Assembly (NCBI GenBank): GCA_030620095.1
Contig: JAUTXW010002370.1
Coordinates: forward strand, 248,001 to 312,000
Source of the DNA: Kuschelorhynchus macadamiae
Taxonomy: Eukaryota; Arthropoda; Insecta; Coleoptera; Curculionidae
DNA length: 64,000 bases
Reading direction: 5' to 3'
The first letter of the stretch is position 1, and each line of letters opens with the position of its first letter. Made by a program: the position numbers and the translations under genes. This document shows, piece by piece, positions 12,266-24,479 of the stretch. The notes beneath the pieces are model-generated. The model saw only the letters and a list, made by a program, of their open reading frames with translations. It had not been told where the DNA came from and did no database searches.

Positions 12266-12949
12266 CATCCAGCTTGTTTGCGAGACTATTCAGGTTTTTG
12301 TCGGTAACCTACATCGACCTGTCGCACTACAGGTATATATGCGTACTTTTCTGAATCATGTTCGTTTAACATTTTTGTTATATTTAGTGCTGAATGCAAA
12401 TAATTTATGCGCATAAACAGGCTACAGAAGCATTTAGCGTAATATAAAATAAAACGAGCTTTATGGTTCTTAGGCCGAAGTTTTACCTCTCGGAAAAAAG
12501 AAACTAGTAAAGACATAAATATGCCATATTTTCCATACAATTATACTAATATTTGTAAGAAAATCGCTAAATGTAATGTATTTTTATTTCAATGACTTTG
12601 CATTTAATTTAAATAAAACCATTTTCAGTTGAAATTCTTACAATTAAATTTATTGTAATCGATTAATTTAATTCCTATTGTGGCACTTACAAATTTAGAA
12701 TATATAGAATATTTTAAAGATTTTTATAAAAGGTATCTACATATTTCCCATATTAAATATTTAAAGCTACATATTTTAAGCAAAAACAAAATGATTAATG
12801 AAATGCATGTTAAGGGTTTTTTTTGTGTTTGCAGGCAATCATATATTTGTATAAGAACCATTCTAAAGACTAATCATCATTTGCTGGAATTTCGAATCTC
12901 GAACTGCAACTTGTAGATTTTGTTTTCTCAGGTTTTACATATATTCAGA
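12266..12949. other. Unassigned AT-rich sequence
   Basis: Short overlapping open frames on both strands (up to 84 codons) without recognisable motifs; AT-rich and probably non-coding. Confidence 0.4.
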
Positions 12950-13680
12950 TTTTAGCGTCTTTAGATGCCAAAAAATATATTTATCAATTCCGTCACGCGT
13001 CGGTCCGTTTCTCTGTCATATGGGGATGAGGTGATATTATTATGGTAAAAATCCAATATGACGGAGCAAGATGGCGGCCTAGTGGAACGTGTTAATTGAA
13101 ATTGTTACTATTACTATTACACAAAAATCAAGTGGTACATAGGAATGAACTGGTTAGATTTTGGTATGAGTATAATATAGTAAAAAATTGGCCTGAAAAA
13201 CTACTCATTAGATTGATTTAGAATTTTCTGCAAGCATTAAGTGTGATATAGAGATAAACTGGTAAAGTTGTGGTAGGAATTCAACATGACAGAACAAAAT
13301 GGAGGCCAAATATTAAAAAAAAATTAACGTAAAACAATTATTCAATTGGCTTTAAATTTTGCGGAAAAAATCAAATGTGATATAGCGATGAACTGGTACA
13401 AATTCAACTTGACGTAAGAAAATAGCGGTGTGTGTCAATGTAAAAACTACTTATTAAATTTATTTTAAATTATGCGCAAAAATCAAGTGTGGCATAGGTA
13501 GAAAGAAACTGATAAAATATTGGTAGTAACCCAATATGATAGAACAAAATGGTCCTAAATAAAAATATTTAAAGTGAGGGTATATTATGTTACTTAATCA
13601 TTATGCACTGAAATAAACTGGGTCACACTTCACTACTTCTAATAAAAGGAAATATTCATGACGAGGAAAGTTCCGTGCAA
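12950..13680 (-). mobile_element. Modular repeat family copy (reverse orientation)
   Basis: Reverse-oriented copy. It starts with the end module (TTTAGATGCCAAAAAATAT, CGTCGGTCCGTTTCTC), continues through about four ~130-bp core modules (AATATGACGGAGCAAGATGG, CAACATGACAGAACAAAATG and others), and ends with the edge block (GGGTCACACTTCACTAC ... GACGAGGAAAGTTCC) at about 13615-13676. No coding capacity. Confidence 0.75.
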
Positions 13681-16454
13681 AGGAAATTGGCCGATTTTGT
13701 TTACATCTGTCTAATAATACGTCAAGAGGTCTAAATACACAAACATTTTAGTTATTTTTTAGCGATTATAAACTCCAAAGTAATCAGCAAGTCCTATTAA
13801 TATTCCAAACCGCGCTGAGATTAATTCTATTTAATCACAACCAGATTAGACCAGCGATAGCCTCTTGTCTTTTACAGAGATCTATAACGCTTCGACAAGG
13901 CGTTTTCTGCAGAGGGTTCAAATTATTGTTTCTAGTGAGAGCGAGAAACACGGCTTATACACTAAAACACGCTGAATGGTGATACAATATTCTTTTTACA
14001 AACATCTAGCTTTAATAAATACTTGGTAAAGCTACACCGGATCTTAAAAGTGCATACATGGTTTTAACTTTAAATTTAAAATACTACTAATAAATCTATT
14101 CTGTGGTGTGCCGAAAAATACCTTATAAAATAATTTTACAGTAAGAAATGTGGATAAAGAATGTTCCGTAATAGTAAAATATTTAATCTAAAACCAAAGT
14201 CCTCTGAATATCAATAAAAGATCTCTTTCTTGTGTACTACACAGCTGAAAGGCAAATTTCCAGCTAACTCTAAGCAGGAAGAAAAAATGCCTCAGTCTGG
14301 TTAAATTGTCACAACTCTTCTTATCAATATAGCCATTTTTGCACTTACGCTGCGTAAAATACCATACATACTCTCAAACATTTGCAGTCGCTAAAACCAA
14401 CACTGTCAGCAAACCAAGATTGGCTTTCACCCAGATATCCAACTACCATATCACAAACACCATAATATCGTGCATGTAAAGCAGAATAATTTCGTGATTT
14501 ATTCTTACACCTAAGGCTGACAAAAGCGGATGTTAGAAAATACTTTGGGTAGTTAGAAAATACTTTAGGAATTGAAGTAAAAATAAATAAAGGTGAAAAT
14601 CAAAACGTTTGTTTGATTTAGTAAAAGGACCGTTGAATTATTCTCCATTACACCTCACGGTCACTAGTAAAATAGGATCCAAAACGCAAATTTGACTCAA
14701 AAAGAGACCATGATGCGTAACTTTTAAACAACACGGAAAAATTTCGCCTAAACGAAACTGGTGTGACAGGCGAGTGAGCGAGTGTTATATCCTTAGAGTA
14801 AGAATTAAAGTAGAGATCACAACTTATTCATAAATCACGTTAGGGGTATGAGCCAACATGGTTCCTCTATTTTTCACATTCTATCGACCAATGTTTACGA
14901 TGAAGCAAGAAGTGGGGATAGCCCATGCCCAAGCAGTGACCATTTGTTGACGAATGCCAGTAACGGCGTGAGTTTTCACTATCCCGCATAGGGAAATATC
15001 GTTAATCGTGAAAAAATTATCGTTCCGGGTTTTTACAGATCCTCATATTTTTCCATTACTGTCCAAAACTGCACCCTCAGATTGTAACTTTAACATTTGC
15101 TGGCAAAGATTATCAGGACGGATTTTTTAAATATGGATCTGTAGTTTTTTTTTAAGTTTTAAAAACTCAAATACTCGCTAAGTCCAATATTGGTTTAGTC
15201 GCATTACAACGTTTTGAACCTAATAAAACTTCTTCTTTTCTTTTTTACTCTTCATGCTTGTGAAAATACTGTCTGCCTAAATTAATTTAGAAATTAAAAA
15301 AACCCTATCATATTTTATTCATGAAAATTGTGCGATAGTTATATTAAGAATTTTTAGTGTTACTATGGAAAGCAAGGGCTGAATATAGCAACATTGTTAG
15401 GTCTATCATTGAATTTATCGAATTAGCGTGTAGTTGTAGCATACACCCAACAAAAAAACATATGAGGAAAAAGTATCAGATTGGTAGAAATTTAACAACA
15501 GTTTTTCAAAGATATTAGAAAATTAACAAAAAAACTACGTAACTAATAATTTTATATTTATGGAACCGTAATACTTAGAATATTCTTAAATTTTGATGAT
15601 ATTATGGCAAGCATAATATAGCACCACATATGACGGAACTAAATAGTTTCACTACAAATGTGCACAGTAAATACATGTTTAAATTTATTACAATTTATTA
15701 TAATAATAGCAAATTTAAGATCACCTTCTTTATATTTTAAGACGTATCCAGTAGGCCAGTATTTTTCAGACACATAACAAAAAGGTATATTAATAGAGAG
15801 TTTAGAGAACGAATTTAAAAAATATGCTAGCTAACCAGTTTAAACGGACTTTGGGCCAGGTTGCGTGTTAAACTTACAAAGTGATGTAGATCTGCCACAA
15901 ATCCGGAATATAGCTGCGATGCCGGTGGTACATGAAGTGTACAACAAAAAATAGTGACAACTTTAACTTCTGGTTCTTAGCTACCACAGACGTGAACGAG
16001 AAGCTGAAATTGATATTACTTTGCATCTTAAGTTCTTATTGAACATGTTCGCTTAAGTTTTGCCATATATTTGAAAAAACTTCATTGGGATATTGTCAGA
16101 AATTTTCTATTATAATTGTAATGAATATTTGACCGTATTGTTTTTTTCTCGTATGATTCTTATTTAGTATCAACAAATGTGGTAGATCTACGCTAGTTCA
16201 GTGATGCAATGAGCCTTTGAAATGTTTCTACGTTACTTTCCTTATTTGTATAAATATTTCCGAATATCAACATTACGACTCTTTAATGGTCTTCATAAAC
16301 AAAACTATTATTTATTAGGGTTTTCTTAATTTTTAAATTAATTTAGGTAGGATTATGACAAACATTGATATTGTAGTAGGCTGCAGTAAGGGCAAAAAAT
16401 GGATTATGTCCTTTATGATTTTCTTCCATAAAAAAGGTTTTATTCCAGAAAATG
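13681..16454. other. Unassigned AT-rich sequence
   Basis: No recognisable genes or known elements over 2.8 kb. A small direct duplication, TTAGAAAATACTTT, occurs twice at 14532-14570. Confidence 0.4.
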
Positions 16455-16900
16455 GAATTTTACCGCACATTTAAACATTTTAATAGGTCGCCATTTTGTT
16501 TTGCTACATAGGATTCACACCAAAAATTAAGCAGTATATCACTATTCACTTGGTTTTTGTGCAAAATTTCAAATCAATTAAATAAGTAGTTTTTTCGTAC
16601 TAAATTAGTAAACAATTTTTTAAGCCGCCATTTTATTCCACCATAATAGATATACACAAAAATATTATCAGTTTATACCTATAACGCACTTTATTTTTAC
16701 CCACATTTTAAAGTCCGTTCGATAGGCAGTTTATTACTAAATTCTTGCCAAAATTTCATCCCTATATGTCCCCTGAACTTTGACAAAAATATTTAGTCAA
16801 ACGGATAGACAGTTTTGAGCTATACCGCGTACAGGCAAAAGGACAGACCGGCAGGCTGACGGAAATGCTTTTCGAATACAACTTTTATATTTAAAGTTTA
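16455..16900 (+). mobile_element. Modular repeat family copy (partial, forward)
   Basis: Three diverged modules, marked by AGGTCGCCATTTTGTTTTGC at about 16485 and AAGCCGCCATTTTATTCCAC near 16623. They are followed by the end module with GGACAGACCGGCAGGCTGACG near 16840. Neither the left edge block nor the right inverted end is clear, so both ends are eroded. Confidence 0.7.
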
Positions 16901-18499
16901 GTTAAAGATATAAGTAGGTGTCTAAATATAAATGAAAGGCCTGTAGAATGAATGATTTATTCATGTAAATTTGCAATTAATTTTTTAATTATTTTAGCGA
17001 AAAAAAATTTCATTACCATTACATTTTTTGAGATGCCGTGTAATTACAATTACTTTTTTAACGAACGTAATTAGATTACGCAATGATTACATTTTGTAAT
17101 TATTACTGCTCAGCTATGATTATAAATATATGGTTGTTTCATTTAGAGCTTACTCAGTTATATGATTGTAATGCTTGTAAAATAATTAGTGTAGTTTAAA
17201 GTAGTCAAATTAATTTTTATCTACGACCCATAAAAATACCTATCTAAATAGAAAAGAACAAAGTTAATTTATTTTGATAAGGGTGCATAATTGTTTCATT
17301 CTTTAATCCTACGACTTAGTAAATTATAAGTCTCTATAGGAGACCCCGTTTGAGATATTTTTTTTTTAGTCTTTATACTCGAAAATTAATTAAAAGTTCT
17401 TTGAACAAGATTATAGTCTTAACAGAAGCTTTTGTCCTGACTTTTGTGCTAATCGATAAAGTTTTGGCGAAAAAGACCTTTGAAAGGTCCATTCTCTGAA
17501 AATTTTAAAGTGTTATCATGCAGAACTTTTTTTTCATTGCTAGACACGACACAGTTTACAAGTATCGCTAACTAATTTTATTGATCAGCAACGGAAGAAA
17601 GCTGGAAACTTGTGTCTTTTAAGTGTTCTGGGGGTGGGGGACCGGGGAGGGTCGGACTTTCGCGCTTGTTGTAGTTATATCCTGAAATGTGGCTTTATAC
17701 AGAAATTAAATCACATATTATTTTTTTAAAACTAATAACTCAACATTAAGAATAGTTTACTAATAATTTAATTTATTTAAATTTAATATATCATGTTATG
17801 TGAAGAAAAATGTGAATTTTTGCTCTAGGTTCCCAAGGAATATTTGTCAAGGATTCGAGTGGACATTTAAATTGCAGAGCTCCCCCTTTTTGAACTCGGT
17901 AAAAAAATTGCCTGATCTTATCTTTCTTCTCCAGACATTCTATAAATAAACTGCTAGGATCTCCTTTAGGGGCCCCCTGACCTGCTCTTACTTACTTTCT
18001 TTCATTCGCTGTGGCTTCTCTTGTCGCATTCAATTATAATGACATAATCATGGTGGTAATTAGGGATACAATTAATATTCTTTAATTGGAGCTGTAAAAT
18101 AACACTAGTGAGAGTAGTATACGTAGTCATCCAAATCGATTATACTATTGAGCACTGATGCCTTAGAGTTGACTTTGTTGGGACACCTCTAAGTTTATAT
18201 AGGTGTATTAAAATCCACTGACACAAGCGATACTGGTCACAATGATCTAGGAGTCTGACTACTAATTATGTTTAGAATTATTTGGAGTTTGCTATCACAA
18301 TAAATTTGAGGCAAAGTACAGCGACGTCGGTGTGTTCATTAGGCAGTCTTGGATCAACATTTAAAGCCTCGGGATCGGCTTCACAAGTAGTTTTAATCAT
18401 CTTAAATAAATTGAAATTCGTTCGTGTTGTTTAATAAAGTGTTTGAACACCTAGGTTGGATTATTATTCTTTGAGGTTTTCTTTCATTACCCAAAATCA
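16901..18499. other. Unassigned AT-rich sequence containing a G-rich tract
   Basis: No gene recognised. The notable item is the G-rich tract at 17630-17651, listed separately. Confidence 0.4.
17630..17651 (+). other. Putative G-quadruplex tract
   Basis: Four guanine runs in 22 bases, of lengths 5, 5, 4 and 3, separated by T, ACC and A. Loops of 1, 3 and 1 nt fit a parallel quadruplex. It is conspicuous in DNA this AT-rich; no gene or promoter is recognisable beside it. Confidence 0.6.
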
Positions 18500-19345
18500 A
18501 AATCCTGTCGAAAATTTAAAATTAATGAAATAAGTACTTTTATCACATCTAATTTTTGAACAAATATGAAGTCACTTGCATAAGAAGGATTTTTTGCTAT
18601 TTTTTGAATTATTTATTATTAATTATTTAACAAAAAAGTCAATCGGATAAGTAGTTTTTAAAGACTGATGTTTCAAAAAGTTTATTAGGCCACAATTCTG
18701 TTGCGCCATATCGGAATCGTACCAAAATATTACCAGTTGATACTTGTATTACACTTGATTTTTTTTGCAAAATTTTACGGCAATTGAATAAGTAGTTACA
18801 CTAGATTTTAAACATTTTGTTAGGCAGTAATTTTGTTGATATATTGCATTGGTGCCAACTCTCACCAGTTCGTCTGTATGTCCCAGTGATGTATGTGCTA
18901 AATTTGAAATAAATTCGAACAAGTAGTTTTTTTCACCGATTTTTAAATACATGTCTGCCATATTTAATTCGTACGAAAACCGTTGCACGATCTTAGATTC
19001 GTACCAAACTTTCACCAGTGTACCCTATATCACACATAATTTTTGTGAAAAATATGAAGTCCAGAGAGTAAGCATTTTGTTCAGCCATGTTGGATTTTTG
19101 CCAAAAAATTATGGTTGCATTCCCATATGACCCGAAATTTTTGACCAAATTTGAAGTTAAATAAATATAAAATAAGGTAAATAGTTTTTTAAATATGGTG
19201 CGCACAGAAAAAGAAACAGACAGACCTACGGAAATGAGAAAACAGGTTTTTTAATACTCAAGGACCCAAAAACCAGAAGATTACTAAAAACCTGGTAGAG
19301 TGATTTTTCCACAATTACAATCCTTCTTACGAAGGAAGTAAAACG
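18500..19345 (+). mobile_element. Modular repeat family copy (forward, right end present)
   Basis: Several tandem modules (ATTAGGCCACAATTCTGTTGC, GTTAGGCAGTAATTTTGTTG and others). An end module follows with ACAGACAGACCTACGG near 19220, a FACE-like AGTGATTTTTCCACAATTACAA block and the right inverted end ACGAAGGAAGTAAAA at about 19329-19343. The left edge block is not clear. Confidence 0.7.
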
Positions 19346-20649
19346 CAAATAATAAAAATTGTAGAAAAAAAGAAGGGAGTTTTTTATGTACAGCAGTGGA
19401 AGTAAATATTACTATGTTATTAAATATATTAAGAATAGAAATAAAATATACTAATCCTCCAAATCGCTGTAGCAGTATTTGTCATTTGAAAAATATTTAA
19501 AAAATTCTTCAGAGGTTCCTAAAACTTAAGAATTAAAATACAAAGAGTAGTACTTTGTAAAAGCAGTATTTAAAATGTTTATTAAATGACTTGAAATAAT
19601 GTCAGTTAACAGCATTCTCTGCCTAAAATTTGATAGGTTACATTCACATCAGCCGGCTTGTTTTTTAAAAGATCGACTACATATCTTTCACAACTGTCAT
19701 TGATTAAAAGTTTTAACGTACCTTTAATTAATTACTGAAATAATTTAGGAACATAATATTACTCATTTATAAAATAGATATTCCAAAATAAGTAAAGATA
19801 ATAAATTTAGCTGTCCGCCATATTGAAGCAAGGATTTAGGAACTTACTTTGCCAGGAAAGAAATTTGAGGCTTGTTATTAAAAAACGACGATGACGAGTC
19901 TTTTTATAAAGATTCAGGGAATTTGTTTAACAATTATAACACATTAAACATACAAAGATATTAACTTTATTTACATGGGCAGTTAGATAAAAAGAAGGTT
20001 TATTTTTAGAGGTTGTGATTAAGAGTTTTGGCAAGGGTACCAAAAGGATTGGTTGTTTCTGCAAAAAATAACTAATTTGGTTATCAATGGTAGAAGGTGG
20101 AACTGAAATCTAATAAGGTCTTGGGTGTGCAATGTTCAATGTATTTTGGCTGTATATTTATTAGTTTAATAGTTTAACAATTTTTTAATCTACATTAAGG
20201 GTTAAATCTAATTGCTTTGCGATATTATTTATTGCCGCTTTTTTTGTGCAGACACATATCTTTAAATTTAAATATATACATGGTAGGGTAATAGACACGA
20301 GAACTACGTATCAGTTCTTTCTTATGTATCCACACTTTTTTGTCCGTGTCGAATTTTCTAGCTTATACCAAATTCATGTTTTGATGTATCAAAAAACATA
20401 GATCAAATCATCATCATCATCCTGCATAACGGCACTTTTTAACAAATTCTGTGCCCGTAGTTAGCATCGAAGATATTTTTTATTTCCAGATACCAGTTCT
20501 TGCTGTGCTTGTTAGTATCTAAAAAGCCTAATTAATTTGCTAATAAAAAAAACTTCTTTAAACGAATTATTAGAACTTTGGGATTAGAACAGAATGCATG
20601 GTTGTATATCAACGTCCAACTGTCCAACTACTATAAAATAAACACAGTA
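19346..20649. other. Unassigned AT-rich sequence
   Basis: No gene or known element recognised. Confidence 0.4.
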
Positions 20650-21152
20650 CAGAGTGATCCAATAATAGAGGATATCGGCTATAGTTTGGGAACCGTTAAT
20701 GACAGAACTTAAGGAGCAAAATATTTTTAGGTAAATCGCTGTAAATTATTTTCAAGTTTGAAACGTGGCCGCTAAGGGGAGTAACAGCAACACGAAAGTT
20801 TAAATGCCAATTTTCTCTTAAATTTCCATAATTAACGTATATTAAAAATATAAGCATTGTAGGTACTCTTCAACCAATTACTCATTTTTTTGCTTGAGAT
20901 CTTTTTTGTGTATTTTCAAAAATAAACCTGGTGCCGAAAAAAGTGCTTTTTTGCGTGTTACCATAAACTGCACCATAATTACTTTGTTATAGGTCACTAG
21001 ATGGCGTTGTTTCGGAATTCCCCCAATAATGCTGATTTTCTCAAAAAAATCGAATTGTACGCTATGACTTTTATGTCACAATTTATTTGGTGATTATGAA
21101 AAGCATTGAATAGTGAAATAAAAAATCCAGATCCACATTTAAATTAAGAAAG

Positions 21153-21187
21153 TTGATGATAGTCTTTCGAATCCGAAACGTCGGATT
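21153..21187 (+). ncRNA. Hammerhead-like motif in left arm of fold-back element
   Basis: Reads TTGATGAT, a variable 11-nt segment, then CCGAAACGTCGG. TTGATGA differs from the CUGANGA box only at its first base, and GAAACGTC is intact. Stem II is poor. ATCCGAAACGTCGGAT is itself nearly palindromic, so the match could reflect that palindrome. Confidence 0.35.
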
Positions 21188-21989
21188 AGAAAATTAACCT
21201 TTAAGTTTTGTAGAGTAGAAAAAGTAACAATGACAGACTGGCAATAATTAATCTCTCGTTTCAATTAACCCTAAAATTTTAGGAAAACCAAAAAAACTGG
21301 AAAAAACAAGATTCCGATAGAAACTTTAGTAACCTTGCATAACTGTAAAAAATAAAACTTAACAAAGAAAGAAACAAAATATCCTAAAACTCAGTCTTAT
21401 GATCACATAAGCTTCGCAATAAAATGGGTGAAAAGATTAAGCCGAGAACAACAACAAAAAAAAACGACGAAATGAACTAACGATAAACTAACAACAAATA
21501 TATTTAAAATTACTGAAAACTCCTTAAGGTAAAAATATTGAGTATTTGCGACTCCACCTACTACACGAAAAGATAGGGTGGACCGAAGGAATGCCATCCA
21601 AAGTATTTCCACAGTAGAAGTAGAGGCTGCGGTCCAATCGACACACGAAAATACACAACTCTGTATTGACAATGACGACCGGAATTTTCAGCATTTGGTA
21701 TTTTAGTGATTTTAAATATATTTGTTGTTATTTTATTGTTAGTCGTTTAGTTCATTTCGTCGTTTTTCGCTATTTTATTGCGAAGCTTATGTGATTATAA
21801 GAATGAATTTTAGTATTTTCTGTTTTGTTTCCGTACAGTTATGCAAGATTACTAAAGTTTCTATTAGAGCCTTGTTTTTTTTTCTAGTTTTCCTACAATT
21901 TTTGAATTAATTGAAATTAGAGATGAAAATAATTGCCACTTTCCCAATGTCACTTTTTCTCCTCTACAAAACGGCAAGGTTAATTTTCC

Positions 21990-22022
21990 AATCCGACGTT
22001 TTCGGATTCAAGAGATCATTAT
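21990..22022 (-). ncRNA. Hammerhead-like motif in right arm of fold-back element
   Basis: Inverted counterpart of the left-arm motif. On the minus strand: AATGATCTCTTGAATCCGAA, then AACGTCGGATT, with one extra A in the GAAA box (GAAAAC). More decayed than the left copy. Confidence 0.3.
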
Positions 22023-22719
22023 TACTTTTTTAATTTAAATGCGGATCTGGATTTTTTATTCGACTATTCAATGCCCTTCATAACTACCAAATAAATTGTG
22101 ATACCGTACCTTTTGATGTTTTTTGAGAAAATCAGCATTATTTGGAAAATTCCGAAACAACGGCGTCTAATGACGGACAGTTTATGGCTCCAACAGTAGA
22201 GCAGAAAAAGCACTTTTTTTGACATCAAGTTAAATAAACAGAGATGTCTACATTTGAATGTAAAAATGTTTGACCTCTCCTCACCATTTTATTTTTGAAA
22301 ATAAACAAAAATGGTCTAAAGCAAAAAAGTGCGTAATTAGTTAAAGAATACAATGCTTATATTTTTAATATACCTCAATTATAGAAATTTAGGTGCAAAA
22401 GAATTTTTACCATGCTCCGCTTCGAACCGCAAGAATTCACGATGTAAGTATTGACGTCACCAGCTGAATGGTCCGATAACTGGTCTGTCAAACTGCTAAC
22501 CATGTCGGAGATATGCTCACGATCGCGGTTTCAGAAACAAACAAACACTTAAATTGGCATTTTCACTTTTATGTTTCTGCTTCGCCCCTTAGCGTCCAAC
22601 TTTAGAACTTGAAATTAATCTGCAGCAATTTCTCTTGGTCGATTTACCTATAAATATGGTTTTGTCATTAACGGATTGCGAGCTACAGATGACGTCCTCT
22701 ATTACTGGACCACCCTGTA

Positions 22720-24479
22720 CATTTAGGTCAGCCAGAAAAACAATTCTGCAGCAACTAAGCAATAAATTATAAAGACTAGTTATATAAAGGATTTTTAGTG
22801 ATATCTACCGATCCCTATATGCGTAAATTAGTAATATTAACACAAATTATATAGTACAGTTACCGAATCAATAAACTATGTATGTCAGAATGATTTAAAA
22901 ATTGGTTTTTCCAAAGAAACCAAATCAAATCAACTTTCAACTTAAAAAATACGTCAAGGAATGTGTTAATAAAATGAGAAAACCCACACCGTAATCACCC
23001 ATTAGGAGGAGATGCATCAAGATATTGCCAAGCAAATGTATACTATTGTGATCTTCGGTTAGAATAATACCAAAACAACAGCACTGTAAAAAACACAAAA
23101 AAAGTTCGTATGCCCAACATAGAAGATAACTGTAAGATTTTCACTAAACGATAAGATACTTAATAATATTTGAAGGGCTTTGCTGGGTCGCACTGACTCT
23201 CTCAGACTACTTGGTGAATGCAATACTGTACAAAACTGATATAAGCACGGCAAAGGTAAAGCCAATCCGACATGCAAGCTATCTTGTTATTCATTTAATG
23301 ACTAGCACTTTTAATAAATCAGTAAATTTTAAAACTCACTGAAGCTTAAGTGTAATGAGGTCCTTTACTCCTACATGATATTCTGCAGCAAGTACGGGAA
23401 TCAAATCCAGTAGCTACCAAAAACTGAGTTTTATTTCTTTATTAAAAAATTACCTTGGTGCTTTTACACTCAGACCCTCTATAAAAATAATTCGGATCCT
23501 TTTTGCAAAAAACAGAGAATATGAACAGAAGCTTACTATTCAATTTTAAGAATGTTAATACTTTTATTTTTAATTGATATTCCACAAAAGAAATGTCTTC
23601 GACTGGAGAATCGCGATGAAGCGAATTTCTTTTTTTTTATCTGGTCAACGAAGTAAGATCTATATTGCTTTCCTCAGCCAATTTAACTAATATATTCTTC
23701 ACTACCGTACGTTCTTTCATAATACCACTATATAGATAAAATACATCTAACTTTGTATCTTCTAAGTGAACCAGTGATGTATTTTTAGGGAGTAAATATA
23801 CACATCATTGAAAAGATAGTAATAATTATAATATATTTCTGGAATCTTGAAGTGGAAGAGTATTAGCATAACATTTAGAAAGTAATTAAATTAATAATGG
23901 TAAATAAATTGAGGTAGAATGAAAAAAGAATTTAAACATTTTTTAAGAAAAACCCTCAAAGTATACAAAACTAGCTTTAAAAACTCAAAAGTGCTTTGCG
24001 ATGTCCGAAAGAGTCTTCTTTTGAGCCCGTCGTCGTCCAATTTTCGACAAAGTTTTAATCTGGATGTTGTCGATGTACTTACCGGCTCTAGTTTCGTAAT
24101 TAGCTGGTTTAATTTCAGAGAATTGAGTGAGAATTTATCATTAAGGACTCCTATTCTGAGATATTAAAAACTTTGAAATGGGACTTTTGTAGCTTTTAAT
24201 AGAGTTAATCAGAGAGAATGACGTACATTAAGTCTAACCAATTTATATATACAGAGTACTGGTTTATTGAAAGTTTGTGGCATTTAATCCCAATTTTAAA
24301 CACGGAGATTGATGGTGACAATATTGTGTTTTTTTATTTAAATTAAGCTTCGATAGGCTTTAAGGGCGGTGGCAACGGTAAAAAATCAACCTCAGTTGGT
24401 TTTTCTAACGCAAAATTCTTCGTTATCTAACGGAACGGGTGTCACGTTTGCAGATTTTTCAATTTTCTTACAATCAGTG
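22720..24479. other. Unassigned AT-rich sequence
   Basis: Short open frames (72-82 codons) on both strands without recognisable domains. No element recognised. Confidence 0.4.

Larger units (their letters stand above)
20650..22717. mobile_element. Fold-back DNA element with ~0.9-1 kb inverted arms and TA target duplication
   Basis: The left end CAGAGTGATCCAATAATAGA and the right end, read on the minus strand, CAGGGTGGTCCAGTAATAGA are inverted copies. Each is flanked by TA (20648-20649 and 22718-22719). Inverted similarity runs inward for most of each arm (about 20650-21530 and 21715-22717), leaving a central spacer of roughly 190 bp. The right arm has about 130 bp (22430-22560) absent from the left. 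TA duplication and CAGGGTG ends fit a non-autonomous Tc1/mariner-superfamily derivative. No transposase is encoded; the 89-codon minus frame in the spacer has no recognisable motif. Each arm also carries a hammerhead-like motif. Confidence 0.85.
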
